Shown here in pieces: positions 1 to 4,992 of a stretch of DNA of 5,688 bases. The stretch comes from Planctomycetota bacterium (lineage in GTDB: Bacteria; Planctomycetota; SZUA-567). Position numbers and translations under genes: made by a program. The stretch's first letter is position 1. Each line of letters begins with the position of its first letter. The stretch is taken from NCBI GenBank assembly GCA_020861125.1, contig JAJBSZ010000159.1:1-5688 (forward strand). Direction: 5' to 3'. Below the pieces are notes generated by a model. It was not told where the DNA came from. It made no database searches and was given only the letters and a program-made list of their open reading frames with translations.

Positions 1-293
1 CCAAAGCCCTTGTCCGGCAGTGCGCTGAAAAACAGGGCAAACCCATTACGGTGGTTGATGCGCTGGCCGACGGCGCCTTCGGTCTCCCCCCCGAACAGTT
101 CCGTGAAAAACTCATCGCCACCGCCCGCACCATCGCCGATCGCATCGACGTCCTGGTGATGGCGCAGGGATCGATGGCCTACGCCGAAGGGGATGTGGCC
201 ACCGCCCTTGGCCTGCCGGTATTTTCCAGCGTACGTTTCGGCGCGGCGGCGGTGCGGCGGGAGGTCGAGAAGCTGCGGCAAACGCGTGGGTAG
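1..293 (+). CDS. Asp/Glu racemase-superfamily protein, C-terminal fragment
   Basis: The frame is open from the left edge (first full codon at base 3) to a TAG at 291-293, giving the last 96 residues of a longer protein whose start lies outside the window. The fragment has an alternating alpha/beta pattern: a helix rich in charged residues, then a hydrophobic strand reading DVLVMAQGSMAYAE, then GLPVFSS and a closing helix. This matches the end of the Asp/Glu/hydantoin racemase superfamily, where a strand with a catalytic cysteine (consensus like ILGCT) is followed by a 'G-P-V' strand. Here the expected cysteine position appears to be Gln (codon 165-167), so a classical two-cysteine racemase mechanism is doubtful. 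The only cysteine seen is near the start of the fragment. It lies 54 bases before dctP with no terminator between them, so it may share the operon. The family call is by pattern only; the substrate is unknown. Confidence 0.65.
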   Translation, partial: KALVRQCAEKQGKPITVVDALADGAFGLPPEQFREKLIATARTIADRIDVLVMAQGSMAYAEGDVATALGLPVFSSVRFGAAAVRREVEKLRQTRG

Positions 294-347
294 CGGTGGT
301 ATGGGCCCCGCGGGTCGGTTTTCATTGTCTTTATTCGGGAGGGAATC

Positions 348-1331
348 ATGAAAAGAATCGTTCTGGCGTCATGCCTGGTCTTGACCGCGATGGGGCTGTG
401 CCCGGCGGCCGAAAAGGTTTTCAAAATCGGCTTCAGCACCAATATGGAAGACCCCCGCGCTCTTGCCGCCCTCCAGTTCAAGGAAGAGATCGAGCGGGAA
501 TCGGGCGGTTCTCTGTCTGCCGAACTGTATCCGTCGGGCCAGCTCGGCGGGGATGCCGCTCTCATCGAAGCCATGGCTCTTGATTCCGGCACCGTCGACA
601 TCATCATCTCCGACGCGTCCAACTTCGCCACCTACGAACCCAAGATGGGAATTTCCGCCCTGCCGTTCAGTTTTCGAACCTACGAGGATGCCTGGGAATT
701 CATGGATTCGCCCATCGAAGAGGAAGTGGAGCAGTTGCTGATCGATCACAACATGCGGGTCCTCTCCCGGTACTGCAACGGCTTCCGCTGCGTCACCACT
801 TCCAAGGGCGTCGTGGATACGCCCGCCGACATGAACGGCCTCCTCATCCGTACGCCGGAGAATCCGGTCATCATGGCGACCATGCGGGCCCTCGGCGCCA
901 ACCCCCAGCCCCTGGCATTTTCGGAATTGTACATGGCGCTTCAGCAAGGCACCTACGACGCCCAGGAAAATCCGATTCCCGTCATCTACAACAACAAATT
1001 GTTCGAAGTGCAGAAATACCTCTCCATCACCAACCACATTTATTCGGGCATGTGTTTTACCATCGCCGAGAGCGTGTGGGAGACGTTGTCCGAAGCGGAA
1101 CAAAAAATCGTGGCCGCCGCCGCCGTATCCTCCTCGGCGTACAACCGGGAGCTCAACAAGAAAATGGCCGACGAGTTCATCGGCCTTCTCGGAACCTCCG
1201 GCGGCATGACCATCCACACCCCCGACCTCGCCCCGTTCATGGCCGCCACGCAAAAGGTGCTGGAAGACGGCAAGAGCGTCTACGGCGAGAGCCTGCTGCA
1301 GCGGCTGGAAGAATGGAAGGCGGAGCGGTAG
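348..1331 (+). CDS. dctP: TRAP transporter solute-binding protein, DctP family
   Basis: This is the periplasmic receptor that captures the substrate and delivers it to the DctQM membrane complex. The 327 residues are the usual family length. The first 21 are a Sec signal peptide: MKR, a hydrophobic core, and likely cleavage after CPAA; no lipobox is seen. Family landmarks are YPSGQLGG (61-68), ALPFSFR (104-110), the ligand-contact arginine of GFR (Arg147), LIRTPENP with Arg168 (166-173), ALGANPQPLAFSELYMALQQG (split around 181-201), QENP (206-209, Asn208) and EVQKYLSITNH (220-230). Arg147, Arg168 and Asn208 correspond by pattern to SiaP Arg127, Arg147 and Asn187, which bind the carboxylate; an anionic ligand is therefore likely. 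Cys143 and Cys148 flank Arg147, which is unusual. The ATG at 348 is fixed by GGAGG at 338-342, five bases upstream. Family certain; substrate not determinable. Confidence 0.96.
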   Translation: MKRIVLASCLVLTAMGLCPAAEKVFKIGFSTNMEDPRALAALQFKEEIERESGGSLSAELYPSGQLGGDAALIEAMALDSGTVDIIISDASNFATYEPKMGISALPFSFRTYEDAWEFMDSPIEEEVEQLLIDHNMRVLSRYCNGFRCVTTSKGVVDTPADMNGLLIRTPENPVIMATMRALGANPQPLAFSELYMALQQGTYDAQENPIPVIYNNKLFEVQKYLSITNHIYSGMCFTIAESVWETLSEAEQKIVAAAAVSSSAYNRELNKKMADEFIGLLGTSGGMTIHTPDLAPFMAATQKVLEDGKSVYGESLLQRLEEWKAER

Positions 1332-1393
1332 CCGGAAACCGACCACGATGTATTCGGGGCGCGAACGCGTGGGCCAACCATAATACCTACCCG

Positions 1394-1408
1394 TCTTCCG
1401 CCGGGAGA
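1394..1408 (+). promoter_or_regulatory. Possible hairpin covering the dctQ ribosome binding site
   Basis: TCTTCC (1394-1399), loop GCC, GGGAGA (1403-1408) can form six pairs, one of them U-G. The right arm contains the whole Shine-Dalgarno core GGGAG (1403-1407), which lies six bases before the dctQ ATG at 1414. The pairing is seen in the sequence; an effect on translation is inference. A mild block here would favour more DctP than DctQ, which suits an abundant periplasmic receptor. The stem is short and could be fortuitous. Confidence 0.3.
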
Positions 1409-1413
1409 AAACG

Positions 1414-1965
1414 ATGCGTACCCTGCAGCGCTGGATCGACGTCACCACTACGGTGGCATCGGCGGGCATTATCGCCGTGTACATGATCATCGTAATCTAC
1501 AACGTCGGCAGCCGGTACCTTTTTGGCGGCGGCATCCAGTGGTATATGGAAAGCTCGCAGTTTCTCAATATCTGGGCCATGTTTATCGCCGGCATCGGCC
1601 TGTGTGCCAGCAACGAACACCTTCGAGTGTCCATCATCGACGATATGCTCCCGGGGCGGTGGAAAAGGTACGACCGGATTCTGGTCTCCATTCTCACCTT
1701 TGCCTTTTACGCCTTTGTCGCCTATGCCACCTACCGGCTGGCCGGGCGAGCCCGCCAGACTATTTCCACCATGGAACCGCTGAAAATGTCCTTGGTATAC
1801 TGGCTCCTGCCCTTCGCGGCCGGTGCCAGCGCCCTGGCGGTGGTGGTGGATCTCCTCGTGTATCTGACCGATGGCGCCACCGTCACAGACGGTCAAGGCG
1901 AGGGCGCCACCGTTTCGGACGGTGAAAGCCAAGGCCCTACACTCACGAACGGAGAAAATCCATGA
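1414..1965 (+). CDS. dctQ: TRAP transporter small membrane subunit, DctQ family
   Basis: This small permease subunit supports the large DctM transporter in the inner membrane. It has 183 residues and about four membrane segments (roughly 14-33, 48-66, 88-107 and 128-150). Family signatures are clear: RYLF (34-37), W43 and E46 of the WxxE element, FLNIW (50-54), and HLRV (69-72) followed by an acidic pair and LP. After the last membrane segment comes an extra hydrophilic tail (about 151-183) made of three imperfect 10-residue repeats (154-183), not part of the usual DctQ fold. By family topology the tail should face the cytoplasm. It starts 82 bases after dctP, with GGGAG six bases before the ATG. 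Its TGA overlaps the dctM ATG by four bases, so the two subunits are probably translationally coupled. Confidence 0.94.
   Translation: MRTLQRWIDVTTTVASAGIIAVYMIIVIYNVGSRYLFGGGIQWYMESSQFLNIWAMFIAGIGLCASNEHLRVSIIDDMLPGRWKRYDRILVSILTFAFYAFVAYATYRLAGRARQTISTMEPLKMSLVYWLLPFAAGASALAVVVDLLVYLTDGATVTDGQGEGATVSDGESQGPTLTNGENP
1873..1962 (+). repeat. Three tandem 30-base repeats at the end of dctQ
   Basis: Three in-frame 30-base units (1873-1902, 1903-1932, 1933-1962) encode GATVTDGQGE, GATVSDGESQ and GPTLTNGENP. The protein consensus is G-[AP]-T-[VL]-[TS]-[DN]-G-[QE]-x-x. Counted by eye, units 1 and 2 share 23 of 30 bases, units 2 and 3 share 19, and units 1 and 3 share 16, so this is an old, diverging duplication. 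The third unit ends on the last sense codon of dctQ and supplies the ribosome binding site for dctM (GGAG, 1951-1954). The residues are small, polar and acidic, suggesting a flexible tail. Confidence 0.8.
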
Positions 1966-3248
1966 TCGCGTTCCTCTTGGGAAGTTTTTTCGCGATCCTG
2001 GCGGTGGGGGCTCCCATCGCGGTGGCCCTGGGGCTTTCGTCCGCCCTCTGCATGGTGATTTTCAAGAACGCCAACCTGATCACCATCGGCCAGCGGATGT
2101 TCGAAGGCATGAACTCCTTCGCCCTTCTGGCCATTCCCTTCTACACCTTTGCCGGCCTGTTGATGTCGAAGGGCGGTATTTCCAAACGCATCATCGATTT
2201 CTGCTATTCCATCTGCGGCCACTTCCTGGGCGGCCTCGCCCATGTCAACGTCCTGGCCAGCATGGTCTTCGCCGGCATCTCCGGCTCCGCCGTTGCGGAC
2301 ACGGCCGGTGTCGGCGGATTGCTCATGCCGGAAATGGTGCGGAAACGGTACTCCAAAGACTTTACCGTCGCCGTCACCGCCATTTCCTCCACCATTGGCA
2401 TTGTGATTCCGCCGAGCATTCCCATGGTGGTCATCGCCGGCATTCTCGGCGTCTCCACCGGGAGGATGTTTCTAGGCGGCATCCTGCCGGGAGTGCTCAT
2501 GGGCTTCTCGCAGATGGCGGTTTCGGTCTACGTCGCCAAGAAGGAAGGGGTGCCGCGGGAGGAAGGGCACATCGAGGTGAGGCGGGTCGTCGCCACCTTC
2601 TGGAGCTCGCTGGCGGCGCTGCTCATGCCCTTCCTCATCATCGGGTCCATCATCACCGGTATGGTTTCCCCTACCGAAGCCGGTGTCATCGCCGTGGTGT
2701 ACGGGCTTCTGGTCGGCGGGCTGCTGTACCGGGAACTTACCATAAAGGACATCTGGGTCGCACTGTATCTCACCGCCAAAACCAGTGCCAAGGTGTATAT
2801 CATCATCGGTTCGGCGGCGTTGTTCACGAAGATCCTCACCACGGCCGGTTTCCACCTCACCGTGCGCAATTCCCTGCTCGGGATCTCCACCAACCCCACC
2901 GTGATCATGCTGATCATCATCGCCATCATGCTGGTGGTGACCACCTTCATGGAAACGATCGCCAGCCTGACCCTCCTGTTGCCTGTCCTCTATCCCGTGG
3001 TCCTGGAGGTGGGGATCGATCCCATTTTCTTCTGCGTCATGGTGGTGGTGTGTACCGGGATCGGTCTGGTGACACCTCCGGTCGGCATGTGCCTGTATGT
3101 GGCTTGCGACATTATGAAAATTTCCATCGGCCGCGGGGCTGTGGCGCTGGTGCCGTTCATGATCGCCACCATCGTCTGCCTGATCGTCCTCATGCTCTGC
3201 CCGTGGCTGATCACCGGTCCGGCCGGATGGATCTCCGTGGGCGGCTAG
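1962..3248 (+). CDS. dctM: TRAP transporter large membrane subunit, DctM family
   Basis: This is the transport channel of the TRAP system: a sodium-driven elevator-type secondary transporter of the inner membrane that takes substrate from DctP. The 428 residues match the family, with about 11-12 hydrophobic segments throughout. Signatures are FAGISGSAVADTAGVG (103-118), the TAISSTIG...IPPSIPMV block (139-156), SPTEA (236-240), FMETIASLTLLLPVLYP (329-345), GIDP (351-354) and GLVTPPVG (368-375). The SGSA, IPPS and TPP loops belong to the two re-entrant hairpins and sodium/substrate sites of this fold. The ATG at 1962 overlaps the dctQ stop (ATGA) and follows GGAG at 1951-1954 by seven bases. 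The gene ends in TAG inside a strong potential hairpin. DctQ and DctM are separate genes here; in some TRAP systems they are fused. Confidence 0.97.
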   Translation: MIAFLLGSFFAILAVGAPIAVALGLSSALCMVIFKNANLITIGQRMFEGMNSFALLAIPFYTFAGLLMSKGGISKRIIDFCYSICGHFLGGLAHVNVLASMVFAGISGSAVADTAGVGGLLMPEMVRKRYSKDFTVAVTAISSTIGIVIPPSIPMVVIAGILGVSTGRMFLGGILPGVLMGFSQMAVSVYVAKKEGVPREEGHIEVRRVVATFWSSLAALLMPFLIIGSIITGMVSPTEAGVIAVVYGLLVGGLLYRELTIKDIWVALYLTAKTSAKVYIIIGSAALFTKILTTAGFHLTVRNSLLGISTNPTVIMLIIIAIMLVVTTFMETIASLTLLLPVLYPVVLEVGIDPIFFCVMVVVCTGIGLVTPPVGMCLYVACDIMKISIGRGAVALVPFMIATIVCLIVLMLCPWLITGPAGWISVGG

Positions 3249-3260
3249 GAGACCGCCCGC
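3237..3260 (+). promoter_or_regulatory. Strong hairpin at the dctM stop codon
   Basis: GTGGGCGG (3237-3244) pairs with CCGCCCGC (3253-3260): eight pairs, seven Watson-Crick (all G-C) and one U-G. The 8-base loop CTAGGAGA contains the dctM TAG (3246-3248). No run of T follows, so it is not a standard intrinsic terminator. It sits exactly between the transport genes and the enzyme genes, and might act as an RNA processing or stability element, or a partial barrier. A weaker alternative stem, CGCC (3258-3261) with GGCG (3267-3270), would compete with it. The pairing is seen; the function is inferred. Confidence 0.4.
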
Positions 3261-3292
3261 CACCGCGGCGCTCAAAATTGCCTGGAGAACGT

Positions 3293-4177
3293 ATGCGCCT
3301 CATCAACAGTGTTTGCACCACCGTGATGTTCCCGCCCAGTCGCCGTGAGCCGGAGTATTTCCGCCGCACCGCCGCCTTTCTCGCCGGGCGGGGGGTGGAT
3401 TGCCTGGAATTCTATTACGACGGTCCGGTGCCCGGCGACGCCCTGGGCAGGGCCTTGACGGATGCTGGTCTTGCCGGGATTTTTATCGCCGTCATCCCCT
3501 CCAAGGAAAAGAAGCTCTGGCTCTGCGATCCGGATGAGGACGCCCGCCGGGCAGCCATGGGGATGCACCGCCAATGTCTGGATCTCGCGTGGGAAAACGG
3601 GCTGTCGGAATTCATGATCTGTTCCGGGGCGGCGGGCGCGGACGTGGACCGACGATTGGATCAGCTGGCAAAATCGGTGGCGGAACTCCACGACTACGCG
3701 GATCAGAAGGGCCAGCCGATCCGGCTTCTCCTGGAACCCTGCGACGAAACCATGCAGGCGTGCAATGTGCTCGGGCCCTATCAGCGGTCGGTGGCATTCA
3801 CGGAGCGGATGAACCGTGCCGGGCATCCCCTGGAACTCACCATGGACAGCGCCCATTCCGCCGAGATCGGCGAGGATTTCACCGCCGCGGTGCGGGCGGC
3901 CCGGCCCTGGTGCCGGCATGTCCATTTCGCCAATTGCGACATCTCCACTCCCGGGAGTGACCTGTACGGCGACAAGCACGTCGGGTTCGAGTATCCGGGT
4001 ACGGTATGGACGCCGGCAACCCTGGCGCAACTCTTTGCCGATCTCCAGGAACTGTACCCTGATGACGAGGAGCTGCGCATCGGCATAGAAATCCTCTGCC
4101 GCGAGGACGACCCCTTCGCCTATTACGACAAGACCTGGAGTCTGGTTCCCTTCCTCCACAAGGAGCCGAAGCAATGA
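3293..4177 (+). CDS. Metal-dependent TIM-barrel sugar isomerase/epimerase
   Basis: A 294-residue cytoplasmic enzyme of the xylose isomerase-like TIM-barrel superfamily (AP endonuclease 2 fold), which interconverts aldoses and ketoses or epimerises ketoses at C3 using a divalent metal. Barrel strands with metal ligands are visible in order: LEFYYDG (38-44), LLLEP with Glu148, LTMDSAHS with Asp185 and His188, RHVHFA with His211, and GIEIL with Glu266. This Glu/Asp/His/Glu set matches the D-tagatose 3-epimerase type, whose ligands I recall as Glu152, Asp185, His211 and Glu246. The substrate arginine after the histidine in that enzyme is not obvious here; a longer loop (216-238) containing His229 and YPGT takes its place. 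Ten cysteines is a high number for this size. The ATG follows GGAG (3284-3287) by five bases, and the gene overlaps the transketolase gene by four. Superfamily firm, exact reaction unknown; hydroxypyruvate isomerase-like or inosose-dehydratase-like activity is less likely in this context. Confidence 0.88.
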   Translation: MRLINSVCTTVMFPPSRREPEYFRRTAAFLAGRGVDCLEFYYDGPVPGDALGRALTDAGLAGIFIAVIPSKEKKLWLCDPDEDARRAAMGMHRQCLDLAWENGLSEFMICSGAAGADVDRRLDQLAKSVAELHDYADQKGQPIRLLLEPCDETMQACNVLGPYQRSVAFTERMNRAGHPLELTMDSAHSAEIGEDFTAAVRAARPWCRHVHFANCDISTPGSDLYGDKHVGFEYPGTVWTPATLAQLFADLQELYPDDEELRIGIEILCREDDPFAYYDKTWSLVPFLHKEPKQ

Positions 4178-4992
4178 CCACGGACGAACTGCGCCGCCGG
4201 GCGGATCGCCTGCGCCTCGATGTGGTGGAAATGGTCCATGCCGCCGGCGACGGGCATCCTGGACCGTGCATGTCCATCGCCGACATTGTCGCCCTGCTGT
4301 ATTTCGACGTCATGCGGGTCGACCCGCAACGACCCGACTGGCCGGAACGGGACCGGCTGGTGCTGTCCAAGGGCCATGCTTGTCCCGTCGTCTACGCCGC
4401 CCTGGCGCGGCGGGGCTACTTTTCCATGGACGAACTGCCCCGTCTACGCACCCTGGAAGGTATTCTCCAGGGCCATCCGGATATGAACAAAACGCCGGGC
4501 ATCGATACCGTCTCCGGTTCCCTCGGCAACGGCGTCGCCATCGGTCTCGGCATGGCTCTGGGAACGCGGTTGCAAGGTATCGCCAACCATACCTATGTCA
4601 TCATCGGCGACGGCGAGCAGCAGGAGGGGATCATCTGGGAGGCAGCCATGGCGGCGGCCCAATTCCGGGTCGGTTCCCTCATCGTCTTCGCCGACGCCAA
4701 CAACCACCAGTCCGGCGGCAAGGTGTCGGAACTCTCATCCCTCTACCCGGCGGCGGACAAATGGCGGTCGTTCCACTGGCATGTGCAGGAGGTGGACGGC
4801 CACGATCCGGCGGCATTGAAAGCGGCGGTAGCAACGGCGCAGGCGGTGGCCGACACGCCGTCCTATATCGAATGCAAGACGATCAAGGGCAAAAACATTC
4901 CCTATATGGAAAACAACAACGCCTGGCACAAGCGGACGCCGACTGCGGCGGAGGTGGAAGCCGCGCGGGCCGCCCTGGGAGATGCCCAATGA
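4174..4992 (+). CDS. Transketolase, N-terminal (thiamine diphosphate-binding) subunit
   Basis: First half of a two-gene transketolase, which moves a two-carbon ketol unit from a ketose to an aldose using thiamine diphosphate. Its 272 residues are normal for the split form. Motifs in order: GDGHPGP with His28, LSKGHA with His68, QGHPD with His101, GSLGNGVAIGLGMAL (115-129), and the cofactor motif starting GDGEQQEG (145-152), with Asp146 and Asn176 as the expected magnesium ligands. AWH at 250-252 gives His252. His28, His68, His101 and His252 line up with the catalytic-channel histidines His30, His69, His103 and His263 of yeast transketolase, so this half looks fully active. The start overlaps the isomerase stop (ATGA) and follows AAGGAG (4160-4165) by eight bases. 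Its own TGA overlaps the next gene in the same way, giving coupled, roughly equal synthesis of the two halves. The sugar specificity is not set by this half alone. Confidence 0.96.
   Translation: MTTDELRRRADRLRLDVVEMVHAAGDGHPGPCMSIADIVALLYFDVMRVDPQRPDWPERDRLVLSKGHACPVVYAALARRGYFSMDELPRLRTLEGILQGHPDMNKTPGIDTVSGSLGNGVAIGLGMALGTRLQGIANHTYVIIGDGEQQEGIIWEAAMAAAQFRVGSLIVFADANNHQSGGKVSELSSLYPAADKWRSFHWHVQEVDGHDPAALKAAVATAQAVADTPSYIECKTIKGKNIPYMENNNAWHKRTPTAAEVEAARAALGDAQ

Noticed and set aside
303..322. GGGCCC and CCCGCGGG palindromes followed by TTTT, after the racemase-like gene, as a possible terminator.
   Set aside because: The palindromes have no loop, and only three-pair stems with a loop can be drawn next to the T-run. 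Not a convincing terminator.
294..347. Search for a promoter or operator in front of dctP.
   Set aside because: No paired -35/-10 elements or clear inverted repeat are visible; the gap is only 54 bases and the genes may be cotranscribed from further upstream.
281..1373. The 10-mer AACGCGTGGG occurs at 281-290 and again at 1364-1373, near the ends of the first gene and of the dctP gap.
   Set aside because: Similarity does not extend beyond ten bases, one copy is in coding sequence, and such a match is plausible by chance in GC-rich DNA.
1379..1384. CATAAT before dctQ as a possible -10 promoter element.
   Set aside because: It matches TATAAT at five of six bases, but nothing resembling TTGACA lies 16-18 bases upstream, and the position is inside a transporter operon.
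369..1490. A 373-residue open frame on the minus strand opposite dctP.
   Set aside because: It mirrors a GC-biased coding gene, has low-complexity His/Gly/Arg composition and no recognisable domain. dctP on the + strand is unmistakable.
1871..3292. A long open + frame upstream of, and continuous with, the isomerase, which would make a 768-residue fusion protein.
   Set aside because: The upstream part is the shifted frame of dctQ/dctM, rich in Arg, His and Gly with no domain pattern. The real isomerase start at 3293 has its own ribosome binding site and a family-length product.
2472..4174. Two long minus-strand open frames (267 and 300 residues) opposite dctM and the isomerase.
   Set aside because: Same cause: few stops arise opposite GC-rich codons. 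Composition is unlike real proteins and both lie wholly over well-supported + strand genes.
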